DNA from: Runella defluvii
GTDB taxonomy: Bacteria > Bacteroidota > Bacteroidia > Cytophagales > Spirosomataceae
Assembly (NCBI RefSeq): GCF_014195535.1
Contig: NZ_JACIBY010000005.1
Span: 59,807 to 123,806, forward strand
DNA length: 64,000 bases
Direction: 5' to 3'
Below, one piece after another: positions 41,871 through 51,047 of this stretch. Below the pieces are notes generated by a model. The model was not told the DNA's origin. It saw nothing but the letters and a program-made list of their open reading frames with translations, and did not search any database. The translations under genes were made by a program, and so were the position numbers. The number at the start of each line of letters is the position of its first letter. The first letter of the stretch is position 1.

Positions 41871-43820
41871 TTATTTTTTCTCCAATAAGAGCGTTACTTT
41901 GTTGAAATCAGCCGCCGCATTGATTACTTTTTGGAAAGGCTCGTAAATATCAATCGGTTGTAATACTTCCTTGTAAAACTCATCGATGGTAATTGTAAGT
42001 AGGTTTCCTTCCAATTTATAATCAGAAGTAAAGCCCATTACTGCGGGAGTTCTGCCATCTGTGATGTTGCGACGAAGGCTTTCCAAACCACTCACTTTAT
42101 ATCCCTCAGGAATCTTTACTTTCATCAGGCGTTTGTAGGCGTGAGCGTTGCCCATATCAATGGGATACTGACGGGCGCGTTCGTTGTACATTTCTACCTG
42201 CGGCCCAATCAATTCTCCTACTTTAAACAAATACTTTTTCCCAGCCCGTTCTACCACACTTTTAAGGACGATGTCAACACTAAAAATAAACGGTTTGTTT
42301 ACTTCGTCTGAGTTGAGATTGGTATTTTTGATTTGGGGGTTGGTATAAGTAACGTCGGGCTTGAGGGTCGATTTAACAATTTCATTGGTAAGCGCTTTCC
42401 GCTCTTCTTCGGCTTTGACAAAATGATAATACGGGCGCAATTGAGCGGCTTGATGCCCCGTCATTTGGCGCGTTACTTTGCCTTGAATTTGGTCCATGGT
42501 TGGCGAAAACGACACGTCAACCAACAAGTCGTCGTGGTTGTCGGCGATGGTTGAAAAGGGCACTAATCGAATCTCGCTTTCGGGCACGATGTCGTTGCCT
42601 TCTTTTTTCTTTTTAATAAACAATGCCTGATTTCCTTCCATTGTTTGGTCAATCATCCCGTAACGGAAAATCGGACTACCTGGGTCCAAAAACTTCTTGG
42701 TGGTTGGGAAATAGAGCAAGTATTCATCCAAAAAATTCCAGGATTCAAATTTTGGATCAAAGACCGCATCGGTCCGACTACATCCAATGACAATTTCGTA
42801 CGGAATGTTCAACGATTCGAGGGCAGCGATGTACAATTTCATCATGCCTGCTTTTGAAGCATACTGCTTTTTGAGTACATCCGAAGCCACGTCGGCGTCC
42901 TCTTCTTCTTTCAACGCAATGTTGGTTTTGACGTAATTTTCTAACTTTTTCACCGCCAATTCAGGAGCTAATCCTTTGATTTTTTCTTTGGCCAGCAACG
43001 CGTCAATGTCTTTTTTGGAATCGTCTATCCCCGACCGAAGGTAATCAAAAAACGTTTCGGCGGCACTTTGCCACGTATAGAGGCGCTCGGGGCCGCGACT
43101 GAGGTTATACGAAAGTTTGTAATCGAGGCGAATTAAGTTGGCTTTGAGGTTGGCGTACTTTTCCTCGTAAATTGGGGAAAGGTTCTGAAGTCCCACCGAA
43201 ATCGTACGCTTTTCGTTGAGGGTATCCGACGAAATCGTGGCGGGGGCATTATACACCTTGGCTTCAAATTGAAGGTAAGCAGGGGTAATAATTTTTACTT
43301 CTACCTTCCGAACGGGAATATCGCTTTGGAGAATTTCGCCCCCAAACAGCGAACTACTACGGCGGAAAAGCGTGGTGTATTCCAATTCTCCACCAATCTC
43401 AAGCCCTTCTACGGCTAGAATTTTATAGACCCTGCCTTGTTCTTCCAATTCTTTCACGGCCTCCATTCCGACTTCTTTAACCGTACCATTTTTGCTAATG
43501 CTACGTGCTTTGAGGTAAATAAGGTCGTTGGTGTTAGGCACAGGCAGGACGATTTTATTGTACATTTCAATGGCCTTGGAGTCATTGATGCGAATGCGCT
43601 TCACAATGCCTTGTAAGCAGGATAATTGCCCAAGTGAATCGAAGGTATATTCGACATAAAGTTGATGACGGAGCATTACGCCCGATTCTTTTTGTTCGCT
43701 ATCGGTCAACGTAGCCAGTTTGGTGTCGAGAGGGCTGCTGTCAATGAGTTTTTTGAAAGCTACATTTTGAGCGTGGAGCACTGATGTGGTGAGGAATACT
43801 ATCCAAAGGAGTCGTTTCAT
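41871..43820 (-). CDS. DUF3857 / transglutaminase-like exported protein (catalytic residues missing)
   Basis: A 649-residue exported protein (signal MKRLLWIVFLTTSVLHAQ). The N-terminal half matches DUF3857: KRIRINDSKAIEMYNKIVLP, DLIYLKARSISKNGTVKEV and EVKIITPAYLQFEAKVYNAP. The middle has the transglutaminase-like fold (ASKAGMMKLYIAALESLNIP, KKFLDPGSP). In active relatives the first motif holds a Cys within GDCKD and a later His; here the Cys is Ala/Ser and the His is absent. The C-terminal half is strand-rich. It probably binds rather than cleaves. ATG 43820 was used because the seven upstream codons do not resemble a signal peptide. Confidence 0.75.
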   Translation of the reverse strand: MKRLLWIVFLTTSVLHAQNVAFKKLIDSSPLDTKLATLTDSEQKESGVMLRHQLYVEYTFDSLGQLSCLQGIVKRIRINDSKAIEMYNKIVLPVPNTNDLIYLKARSISKNGTVKEVGMEAVKELEEQGRVYKILAVEGLEIGGELEYTTLFRRSSSLFGGEILQSDIPVRKVEVKIITPAYLQFEAKVYNAPATISSDTLNEKRTISVGLQNLSPIYEEKYANLKANLIRLDYKLSYNLSRGPERLYTWQSAAETFFDYLRSGIDDSKKDIDALLAKEKIKGLAPELAVKKLENYVKTNIALKEEEDADVASDVLKKQYASKAGMMKLYIAALESLNIPYEIVIGCSRTDAVFDPKFESWNFLDEYLLYFPTTKKFLDPGSPIFRYGMIDQTMEGNQALFIKKKKEGNDIVPESEIRLVPFSTIADNHDDLLVDVSFSPTMDQIQGKVTRQMTGHQAAQLRPYYHFVKAEEERKALTNEIVKSTLKPDVTYTNPQIKNTNLNSDEVNKPFIFSVDIVLKSVVERAGKKYLFKVGELIGPQVEMYNERARQYPIDMGNAHAYKRLMKVKIPEGYKVSGLESLRRNITDGRTPAVMGFTSDYKLEGNLLTITIDEFYKEVLQPIDIYEPFQKVINAAADFNKVTLLLEKK

Positions 43821-43894
43821 GAAATTTGCAAGGGGGTACAACGTTAATTTTTGTCAATCTTACTATCTTTCTGTCAACTATCCAACGCAAACGA

Positions 43895-44524
43895 ATGAAT
43901 TGTACGCTTATTGTTTTTGTAAAAAATCCAGTTCGAGGAAAAGTAAAGACCCGAGTGGCGGCTACGGTAGGGGATGAAAAGGCCGTAGAAGTGTATATTG
44001 AGCTGCTAAAGCACACAAAAAGAGTGATTTACGAATGGTTTTTGGTCGATGAAGCAGCGCAAAAGAAAAAAGTGGTGATTTATTACGGAGATTTTATAAA
44101 CCCTCAGGATAGCTGGTCAGGATTGGGCTTTCTCAAAAAAATGCAACCCAATGTACCCGACTTGGGCGCTCGAATGAAAGCCGCGTTTGAAGAAGAACTC
44201 AACGAAAACGCAGAACGCGTGGTGATTGTGGGCAGCGATTGCCTCGCTTTGCGTGCTCATCATCTCTCTCAGGCATTTTCTGAGCTTCAGCAACACGACA
44301 TCGTGCTAGGCCCAGCCGACGATGGTGGATACTATTTGCTGGGAATGAAGCAGCTGCACCGCTTTTTGTTTGAGAACAAATCATGGAGTCAGCCGTCGCT
44401 TTTAGCGGAGACGTTGGCGGATGCTCAAGCGCACTCCACCTCCTTTTGGGTTGGCGAAACCTTGTCGGACGTGGACACGTGGGAGGATTATTTACGGGAA
44501 TCTGCACGGCTTCCGTCATCGTAA
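43895..44524 (+). CDS. TIGR04282-family (DUF2064) glycosyltransferase
   Basis: A 209-residue nucleotide-sugar-transferase-fold protein. MNCTLIVFVKNPVRGKVKTR is the substrate-binding start. ERVVIVGSDCLALRAHHLSQ contains the metal-binding SD, and DIVLGPADDGGYYLLGMK is the signature. Members were linked to arsenosugar synthesis, but most lack that context, including this one. ATG 43895 was chosen to give the family N-terminus. It is divergent from the DUF3857 gene with 74 bases between starts. Confidence 0.85.
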   Translation: MNCTLIVFVKNPVRGKVKTRVAATVGDEKAVEVYIELLKHTKRVIYEWFLVDEAAQKKKVVIYYGDFINPQDSWSGLGFLKKMQPNVPDLGARMKAAFEEELNENAERVVIVGSDCLALRAHHLSQAFSELQQHDIVLGPADDGGYYLLGMKQLHRFLFENKSWSQPSLLAETLADAQAHSTSFWVGETLSDVDTWEDYLRESARLPSS

Positions 44525-44597
44525 TGCTAGAAGGTATCCCAATAATTTCTATTTTTACCAATCGTATTCAACAACTAAACCCTAAATCATAGTCACG

Positions 44598-46289
44598 ATG
44601 AGTAACTCTCTCTTTCGAAAAAAATCGGTGAGCCAAGTTTTGAACGACATCAAAACGGGCGAAGATGGCCACGGCAGCATGGCCAAAGTCCTGAGCGTAA
44701 AAGATTTGACCTCGTTTGGAATTGCGGCCATCATTGGAGGAGGAATTTTTAGTACCATCGGAAACGCCAGCTACGACGGAGGAGCGGCGGTCTCGCTTTT
44801 GTTTGTTTTTATTGCCTTTGCCTGTGCATTTACGGGTTTGTGTTATGCCCAATTCGCCTCCACGATTCCTGTCAGTGGAAGTGCCTATACTTATACCTAC
44901 GTTTCGTTTGGGGAGTTATTGGCCTGGATCATTGGCTGGGCGCTGATTTTAGAGTACGCCGTTAGTAACATGGTGATTGCCATCGGTTGGTCGGGGTATT
45001 TTATGGAAATGCTGGAGCGATTTGGCATTCATTTCCCCGAATACTTAGCCACAGATTTTATCTCAGCCCGCGATGGATTTAACGAGTTTCAGGAAGTAAT
45101 AAAGGCAGGAGGAGTGCCTAATCCGCGCTTGGTGTCTCAAGAAGAAGCCTTCCGTACCGCACCCATGATTGGCGGATTCAAGGTATTGATGAATATTCCT
45201 GCGGCATTGGTGACGGTTTTTATTACAGTATTGGCCTACATCGGCATCAAAGAATCCCGTACGACGGGCAATGCGTTGGTCTTGTTTAAAGTGATTGTGA
45301 TTTTAGCGGTTATCATCATTGGTGCTTTCTACGTAAATCCCGAAAACTGGGAACCGTTTGCCCCCAATGGCATGAACGGGGTTTTGCTGGGTGTATCGGC
45401 GGTCTTTTTCTCGTTTATTGGTTTTGATTCCGTTTCAACAACGGCCGAAGAATGCCAGAATCCACAGCGCGACTTGCCGCGTTCGATTATTTATTCGCTC
45501 ATCATTTGTACCGTTTTATACGTAACCATTGCCCTTGTTTTGAACGGCATGGTGTCGCACAAAGAACTCAAAGTGGATGACCCGTTGGCCTACGTGTTCA
45601 AAAGTGTTTCTCAAAATGCAGTAGGCTGGCAGAAGTCGTTTTTGTCGTCATTGTCAGGAATTATCGCGGTAAGCGCCGTAGTCGCGATGACAAGCGCGCT
45701 GTTGGCCTATCAAATCGGTCAGCCGCGGATTTGGATGACAATGAGCCGCGATGGATTGTTACCAAAGTCGTTTGGAAAAATTCACCCTAAGTACAAAACA
45801 CCTTCATTTTCAACGATTTTGACGGGGGTTCTGGTAGCCATTCCGTCGTTGTTTATGAACATGAAGTTTGTCACCGACCTCACCAGCGTAGGAACGTTGT
45901 TTGCCTTTATCATCGTGTGTGCGGGTATTTTGTACCTCGACAAGCAAAAAACTCCTTCTAAGTTTAAAGTACCTTATGTAAACGGGAAATATACCGTAGG
46001 CGTTTTGATGGTTGCAGCTTTGGCTTGGACTTACTCACAAGGAGGTTTTGTAGAACACCTCACCGAAAAACCGTTATTGATTGTGCTGTGGTTGGTGTGG
46101 TTGGGTTTAGCCATCGCGAGTTTTCTGCAACGTTTTTCTTTACTCCCTGTGTTGGGAATTTTAACCAACTTGTACCTGATGACCGAATTGGGCATCTCCA
46201 ACTGGATAATGTTCCTGATTTGGTTGATTATCGGCCTAGTGATTTACTTTGGCTACGGTTATCGAAAAAGTAATTTGATTGGAAAATAA
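44598..46289 (+). CDS. APC-family amino acid permease
   Basis: A 563-residue polytopic inner-membrane carrier with about 12-14 helices. LTSFGIAAIIGGGIFSTIG is the first, unwound substrate-binding helix, followed by LLFVFIAFACAFTGLCYAQF. The middle has FFSFIGFDSVSTTAEECQNP, also diagnostic of cationic amino acid transporters. It would import amino acids by proton or solute symport; specificity is inferred only. A weak -7 box (TATTTTTA, 44550-44557) precedes it. Confidence 0.9.
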   Translation: MSNSLFRKKSVSQVLNDIKTGEDGHGSMAKVLSVKDLTSFGIAAIIGGGIFSTIGNASYDGGAAVSLLFVFIAFACAFTGLCYAQFASTIPVSGSAYTYTYVSFGELLAWIIGWALILEYAVSNMVIAIGWSGYFMEMLERFGIHFPEYLATDFISARDGFNEFQEVIKAGGVPNPRLVSQEEAFRTAPMIGGFKVLMNIPAALVTVFITVLAYIGIKESRTTGNALVLFKVIVILAVIIIGAFYVNPENWEPFAPNGMNGVLLGVSAVFFSFIGFDSVSTTAEECQNPQRDLPRSIIYSLIICTVLYVTIALVLNGMVSHKELKVDDPLAYVFKSVSQNAVGWQKSFLSSLSGIIAVSAVVAMTSALLAYQIGQPRIWMTMSRDGLLPKSFGKIHPKYKTPSFSTILTGVLVAIPSLFMNMKFVTDLTSVGTLFAFIIVCAGILYLDKQKTPSKFKVPYVNGKYTVGVLMVAALAWTYSQGGFVEHLTEKPLLIVLWLVWLGLAIASFLQRFSLLPVLGILTNLYLMTELGISNWIMFLIWLIIGLVIYFGYGYRKSNLIGK

Positions 46290-46471
46290 TAGAAAAACTG
46301 GGTGTCGAGCCTTGTTCACAAACCGACTATTCGCGAAACTTTTTTTTGCAAATTTGTCTAAAGTGGCGAACATTTTCCTCCTTAATGAAGTTTTACTAGT
46401 ACCATATTCGATGTGACTATAGAACTGGTGACATCGAAAGTAGTATAATGGTAGAGGTTTAGGTAGTACAA

Positions 46472-46510
46472 GAATCCGCTTTCTTTTTTAGAGAAAGCGG
46501 ATTTTGTTTT
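46472..46510. terminator. Terminator after the permease gene
   Basis: A perfect 12-base stem (AATCCGCTTTCT/AGAAAGCGGATT) with a short T-rich loop, followed by TTTTGTTTTT. It lies between convergent genes and could serve both. Confidence 0.85.
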
Positions 46511-46514
46511 TAGA

Positions 46515-47345
46515 CTAGGCGTGTACCGTAAACCGATCAACCGTTTCGTCGGGATGAACATCCAGAACATTGGCCAAAACCAGTAATACGAGGGTTTTTG
46601 AGGCAATATTCCGCGAAATTCCCGCCACACTTGCAAAATCTGCCACCGTCACACTTTGGTGCTGATCCAGGTGCTGCATAAGCTTTCGCTCTTTGTCGCC
46701 ATATTGAAACTTGACGTTACGGTCGTCGTCCTGACGGCGTAAGATTTCCCGCATTTCCCAGCTCGCCTGAATCGAGCGGTCGGCTACACGGATGTAGGTT
46801 TTTTTGACTAAGTTAGTCGAAGACGATGCGTTTTTATTGCTCTTTTGAGGGGGCGTTTTTGGCGATGGTTTGACCGTCGCTACGGTTACTTCGGCAGGTT
46901 GTAAAACGTAGTGAGGGCGTTTGGGACTCGGCAAAATGGTGAATACCAACACGTCACGCTCTTCCCCAATAGGAATTCGTTCGATTTCGTACTCAATGCC
47001 AGGAGAACAGTATTTTTCAATGGCTCGCACGAGCAGGTATTCGTCTTCGTCGGCGTATTTGAGGCCCTTGATGCTGCGGTCGTCGCCTACTCCGATAAAG
47101 AGGTAGCCACCGCCCGAATTGGCGAAAGCGACGATTTCGCGGACAATTTTTTCGGGGTGATTGGTCTTGAGTTTAAACTCAATGTGCTTTCCTTCACCCT
47201 GTCTGACCAATTCGCGGAGTGTTTTGTAGTCCATGGGAAAGGGTCTAAATTCGGAGGAACGAATGTGTTGACTAAAGCTACTATTTCCTGACGAAGTCCC
47301 CAAGGCTTGAACATTATTTTTTTGTGGTACCGAAAAGCTGCTCAT
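46515..47345 (-). CDS. AlbA_2 (Schlafen-type) domain protein with C-terminal winged-helix-like region
   Basis: A 276-residue protein. After a short disordered start, LRELVRQGEGKHIEFKLKTN, REIVAFANSGGGYLFIGVGD and DEYLLVRAIEKYCSPGIEYE form an AlbA_2 domain (~35-150), which binds nucleic acid or nucleotides. A Pro/Ser/Lys linker and an HTH-like segment (QSVTVADFASVAGISRNIAS) follow. ATG 47345 gives a sensible N-terminus; an in-frame extension upstream to 47639 looks non-coding and runs antisense to the DUF4286 gene. Probably a regulator. Its start is 45 bases from that of the DUF4286 gene. Confidence 0.8.
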   Translation of the reverse strand: MSSFSVPQKNNVQALGTSSGNSSFSQHIRSSEFRPFPMDYKTLRELVRQGEGKHIEFKLKTNHPEKIVREIVAFANSGGGYLFIGVGDDRSIKGLKYADEDEYLLVRAIEKYCSPGIEYEIERIPIGEERDVLVFTILPSPKRPHYVLQPAEVTVATVKPSPKTPPQKSNKNASSSTNLVKKTYIRVADRSIQASWEMREILRRQDDDRNVKFQYGDKERKLMQHLDQHQSVTVADFASVAGISRNIASKTLVLLVLANVLDVHPDETVDRFTVHA

Positions 47346-47390
47346 TTTTTTAAATATTGCACCCACAATTAAAACAAAAAAAACGCAAAT

Positions 47391-47693
47391 ATGATTCTGT
47401 ATAGCGTCACAGTAAACATTGACCCAGCCATCGAACAAGATTGGTTGCAGTGGATGAAGGCAATACACATGCCCGAAGTAATGGCAACAGGACTGCCCGA
47501 AGGCAGCAAATTGCTTCGCTTGCTTACTGAAATTGAGAGTGAAGGAATCACGTATTCTTGTCAATACTATTTTCCATCCATGGAGGCTTATTTTACGTAT
47601 CAACAACTTCATTCGTCGGAGCTTCAACAGAAACACCACGACCGTTACGTTAATAAGTACGTGTCATTTAGAACACTTCTGGAAGAAGTTTAA
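47391..47693 (+). CDS. DUF4286 family protein
   Basis: A 100-residue cytoplasmic protein. MILYSVTVNIDPAIEQDWLQ, WMKAIHMPEVMATG and CQYYFPSMEAYFTYQ match the ferredoxin-like DUF4286 family, which is common in Bacteroidota and has no known function. It starts divergently from the AlbA_2 gene and is followed 14 bases later by pbpC. Confidence 0.85.
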   Translation: MILYSVTVNIDPAIEQDWLQWMKAIHMPEVMATGLPEGSKLLRLLTEIESEGITYSCQYYFPSMEAYFTYQQLHSSELQQKHHDRYVNKYVSFRTLLEEV

Positions 47694-47707
47694 ACGTATT
47701 TTTTGTC

Positions 47708-50128
47708 ATGCCGAATGCCTCTAAAACCGCCAAACAGTTGTTGGAAAGTGCCTTGAGCATGACAAAAAAACGGGCTTTTTGGCTTTCTGCGGGCTTTTTT
47801 ATCGCGTTGTTACTAATTGATTTAGCCTTTCCTTTTCGGGTAAATCCTCGCTACTCTACCCTAGTGACAGCATCGGACGGAACAGTGCTGCACGCCTTCC
47901 TCAATGAAGAAGACAAATGGCGGCTCTACACCGAGCTCGACGAGATTACGCCCCTGCTTCGCCAGACCATTCTCCAAAAAGAAGACCGCTATTTTTATTA
48001 CCACTTTGGCATCAATCCTGTGTCGGTAGGAAGGGCGTTGGCCAAAAACCTCACCACGGGGCGGCGGACGTCGGGGGCATCGACCATTACGATGCAAGTG
48101 GTGCGCCTGCTCGAACCCCGAAAACGTACGTACGGGAGTAAAATCATCGAAATGCTGCGGGCAATGCAGCTCGAATGGCATTATTCCAAAGACGAAATTT
48201 TACAGCTTTACCTCAACCTGATTCCATACGGCAGCAACGTGGAAGGCATTAAATCGGCCTCAATGTTGTATTTTGGAAAGTTGCCCCAAGTGTTGAGCCT
48301 GGCCGAAATTACGACGCTGACGATTATTCCCAACCGTCCTTCTAGCCTACGTTTGGGACGAAAAAATCCCTACATCGTACAAGAACGCAACAAATGGCTT
48401 CGGCGCTTTGAGAAGGCAGCTTTGTTTGACCCGCAGGTGATTGAAGATGCCCTGCGCGAACCCCTCCGCGCCGAACGTCGGGAAGCGCCCAAGTTGGCTC
48501 CCCATTTGGCGATTCGTTTGCGGAAACAATATCCCCAACTGCCTATCGTCCGAAGTACCCTCGTGCCTGCGCGCCAAACCCAAGCCGAGCAATTGACCCG
48601 CAACTACGTAAACCGCCTGCGAAGTATGAACATCCACAACGCGGCGGTGGTGGTGATTAACAACGAAACCATGAACGTGGAAGCTTACGTAGGTTCGGCC
48701 GATTTTAACAATCCCTACGACGGTGGCCAAGTGGATGGCGTACGGGCGGTACGCTCGCCGGGCAGTACGCTGAAACCCTTGCTGTATGCCGTGGGGTTTG
48801 ACAAAGGATTGATTACGCCCAAGACGGCCCTCAACGACGTTCCGACCAATTTTGGAGGCTTTGAACCCGAAAATTTTGACCGACGGTTCAATGGCAAAGT
48901 GACCGTTGAGTTTGCCCTCGCCAATTCCCTCAACATCCCCGCCGTGAAAGTCCTCAGCGACCTGACGCCCAGCGTGTTGATTGACTACCTCAAAAAAGCC
49001 GATTTTCAAACTGTCAAAAAACAATCGGCGGGGTTGGGCTTGTCGATGATTTTGGGGGGCTGCGGGGTTACCCTAGAAGAACTCACCCGACTCTTTGCCG
49101 CTTTTGCGCACGAAGGGCAATGGAAAGGGCTGCATTATACTATGGATGACAAATTAAATGCACCCTCATCCCCAGCCCTTCTCCTTGCAGGAAAAGGGAG
49201 CCGAAAAACCTCTCACCCGAAAGATGAGAACGCGCGTGCGGAGGGAGTTGGGGAGCGGTTAATTTCTCCCGAGGCCACGTACCTCATTACCAGCATCCTG
49301 ACGCAAGTAACGCGCCCTGATTTGCCCAATAATTTTGATAATACCTACCATTTGCCGCGTATTGCGTGGAAAACGGGCACTTCGTACGGCAAAAAAGATG
49401 CTTGGAGCATTGGCTACAACCGCCGTTTTACGGTGGGCGTGTGGGTGGGAAATTTTTCGGGAGCGGGTGTGCCTGAGCTCAACGGCGCCAATATTGCCAC
49501 TCCTCTGTTGTTCGATATTTTTAACACCCTCGACTATAACTCTCCTACGGGTTGGTTCAAATCAGCGCCCGATGTGGTTCGTCGAAAAGTGTGTGCCGAA
49601 AGCGGCGACGTGCCGAGCGAGTTTTGTACGCACCAACTCCTCGATTACGCCATCATGGGTGTGTCTTCGACGCGCAAATGCCAACACGTAAAATGGGTAT
49701 TTACCGACCCGACAGGGCAGCGTTCGTACTGCACGGAGTGCTTGCCCGACAGTGGTTACATCAAAAAGTTGTATCCCAACCTCGCCCCCGAACTGATAGC
49801 GTACTACGAACTTAACCGCGTTCCCTACGCCAAAATCCCGCCGCACAATCCCGCCTGCACGCGGGTGCTTGAGGTGGGCGCGCCCGTGATTATCAGCCCC
49901 AACGACGGCAGTGAGTATTTTTTAGAAGGGCAACAGTTGCAATTGGCTTGCCAAGCTGCCAACGACGTAAAGGAAGTGTATTGGTACCTCAACGACCGTT
50001 TGTACCAAAAAACCTCGCCCCAGCAACCGCTTTTTGTAACCCCACCGCTGGGCAAAGTAAAAATCTCGTGCAGCGACGATAAAGGACGAAATACGGATGT
50101 GAGGATTAACGTAATTGCGGTAAATTAG
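47708..50128 (+). CDS. pbpC: Penicillin-binding protein 1C (transglycosylase-transpeptidase)
   Basis: An 806-residue bifunctional peptidoglycan synthase. It has an N-terminal helix (~24-42), a glycosyltransferase-51 domain with QKEDRYFYYHFGINPVSVGR and TSGASTITMQV, and a transpeptidase domain with SPGSTLKP (nucleophile Ser-x-x-Lys) and WKTGTSYGKKDAW (KTG). A C-terminal BiPBP_C immunoglobulin-like domain starts near PVIISPNDGSEYF. An extra ~30-residue stretch before the KTG region (~485-515, APSSPALLLAGKGSRKTSHP...) encodes an inserted DNA repeat. Met18 (ATG 47759) is an alternative start. Active in the periplasm. Confidence 0.94.
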   Translation: MPNASKTAKQLLESALSMTKKRAFWLSAGFFIALLLIDLAFPFRVNPRYSTLVTASDGTVLHAFLNEEDKWRLYTELDEITPLLRQTILQKEDRYFYYHFGINPVSVGRALAKNLTTGRRTSGASTITMQVVRLLEPRKRTYGSKIIEMLRAMQLEWHYSKDEILQLYLNLIPYGSNVEGIKSASMLYFGKLPQVLSLAEITTLTIIPNRPSSLRLGRKNPYIVQERNKWLRRFEKAALFDPQVIEDALREPLRAERREAPKLAPHLAIRLRKQYPQLPIVRSTLVPARQTQAEQLTRNYVNRLRSMNIHNAAVVVINNETMNVEAYVGSADFNNPYDGGQVDGVRAVRSPGSTLKPLLYAVGFDKGLITPKTALNDVPTNFGGFEPENFDRRFNGKVTVEFALANSLNIPAVKVLSDLTPSVLIDYLKKADFQTVKKQSAGLGLSMILGGCGVTLEELTRLFAAFAHEGQWKGLHYTMDDKLNAPSSPALLLAGKGSRKTSHPKDENARAEGVGERLISPEATYLITSILTQVTRPDLPNNFDNTYHLPRIAWKTGTSYGKKDAWSIGYNRRFTVGVWVGNFSGAGVPELNGANIATPLLFDIFNTLDYNSPTGWFKSAPDVVRRKVCAESGDVPSEFCTHQLLDYAIMGVSSTRKCQHVKWVFTDPTGQRSYCTECLPDSGYIKKLYPNLAPELIAYYELNRVPYAKIPPHNPACTRVLEVGAPVIISPNDGSEYFLEGQQLQLACQAANDVKEVYWYLNDRLYQKTSPQQPLFVTPPLGKVKISCSDDKGRNTDVRINVIAVN
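49170..49262 (+). repeat. Palindromic repeat inserted in pbpC
   Basis: CCCTTCTCCTTGCAGGAAAAGGG forms a hairpin, and the outer words CCTCATCCCCAGCCC and GGAGGGAGTTGGGGAG pair loosely around it. The unit is in frame and translated into a Pro/Ala/Lys-rich loop. It resembles the intergenic element at 26845-26916 in word content. Confidence 0.65.
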
Positions 50129-50156
50129 TATCTTGTAGCAAGACAAAGTACAATTG

Positions 50157-50897
50157 ATGAAAGACTACCTCCAAACCTTCCCCGACAGCCCCGTTGCTTT
50201 CACTATGATTGCGATTGACGGGAACATGAATGGTGACCCGTTTAAAATGAGTGATACCTACCGAGTACGGTTGAGCGATTTTTGGATGGACCAATACCCC
50301 GTGACTCAAGCCCTGTGGGAGTATGTGATGCGTGATACGGATATGGTCAACCCATCGTATTTCAAAGGTGCAAACCGCCCTGTGGAAAATGTTTCTTGGA
50401 ATGATATTGACCAACTTTTTTTACCAAGACTCAATGAGGATACAAAAAACAACCGCCCTGCTAATACGATTTATCGCTTGCCTACCGAAGCCGAATGGGA
50501 GTACGCGGCGCGAGGTGGGAAATATTGGGACAAATACCCATTTGAATACGCGGGGAGCAATAAATTGGAGGAAGTAGGCTGGTATAGAAAAAATAGCCAG
50601 AATGAAACGCAGGTAGTAGGATTAAAAACGTCGAACCTATTGGGCTTGTACGATATGAGTGGGAATGTATGGGAGTGGTGTAGTGATTGGTATGATGAGG
50701 ATTTCTATAGTAGTTCTACTGCCAAGGTATCAGTCAATCCTACAGGCCCTACTATGGGCTCGTACCGCGTGAATCGCGGCGGTGGCTGGAGCTACTACGA
50801 GCGGAACTGCCGCTCTACGCTCCGCAGCAACGACTGGCCTGGGTATCGCGACGACGACGTTGGTCTTCGGTTGGTTCTTTCTTTCTCTGTAGTTTAG
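50157..50897 (+). CDS. FGE-sulfatase-fold (SUMF1-like) protein with DGR variable region, copy 1
   Basis: A 246-residue C-type-lectin-fold protein of the formylglycine-generating-enzyme family. Typical blocks are DFWMDQYPVTQALWEYVM, YRLPTEAEWEYAARGGKYWD, LGLYDMSGNVWEWCSDWYDE and the final RGGGWSYYERNCRS...GLRLV. Its last ~45 codons hold the hypervariable residues, and the repeat of these in the gene at 51894 shows DGR-type changes. The fold then acts as a binding scaffold rather than an enzyme. ATG 50157 was used; TTG precedes it. No signal peptide is visible, so it is cytoplasmic or exported by an unusual route. Confidence 0.88.
   Translation: MKDYLQTFPDSPVAFTMIAIDGNMNGDPFKMSDTYRVRLSDFWMDQYPVTQALWEYVMRDTDMVNPSYFKGANRPVENVSWNDIDQLFLPRLNEDTKNNRPANTIYRLPTEAEWEYAARGGKYWDKYPFEYAGSNKLEEVGWYRKNSQNETQVVGLKTSNLLGLYDMSGNVWEWCSDWYDEDFYSSSTAKVSVNPTGPTMGSYRVNRGGGWSYYERNCRSTLRSNDWPGYRDDDVGLRLVLSFSVV
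50763..50894 (+). repeat. DGR variable repeat 1 (VR1)
   Basis: Variable codons run 50763-50858, then a 36-base 3' flank (50859-50894) is identical to that of VR3. Compared codon by codon with 52497-52592, 12 of 32 codons differ. All 19 base differences fall in first or second positions of codons ending in C or T, and the other 20 codons are identical in all three positions. This is the expected outcome of adenine-specific mutagenesis of AAY codons in a template repeat. Confidence 0.85.
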
Positions 50898-50906
50898 AAG
50901 GGTAAA

Positions 50907-51047
50907 TCCCGTGAGCAAAAAAGGGTTCATTTTACCACAAAGGACACAAAGAAATTTGCACAAAGAGCGCAATGAAAGACTCAGACTTTGTGGCCATTGT
51001 GTCCTACTTTGTGTACTTTGCGTTTAAGAAACTGGAAGGCTAAAAAT
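50907..51047 (+). repeat. Intergenic repeat, copy A
   Basis: This spacer between FGE1 and FGE2 is nearly identical to the one at 51755-51893. It begins CCCGTGAGCAAAAAA, contains a palindrome of ACCACAAAGGACACAAAG with CTTTGTGG and TACTTTGTGTACTTTGCG, and ends at the start codon. The pair marks tandem duplication of the gene plus leader. Confidence 0.85.

Noticed and set aside
46381-46471. tRNA-like D-arm (AGTATAATGGTAGAGG) after the permease gene
   Set aside because: No acceptor stem, anticodon arm or T-arm can be folded around it. The region instead holds a short TTCGATGT/ACATCGAA repeat and a terminator.
47346-47639. N-terminal extension of the AlbA_2 protein
   Set aside because: It runs antisense to the DUF4286 gene, is Cys/His/Phe-rich and lacks any recognisable domain.
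48347-49024. 225-residue minus-strand frame in pbpC
   Set aside because: Antisense to the transpeptidase domain. No independent support.
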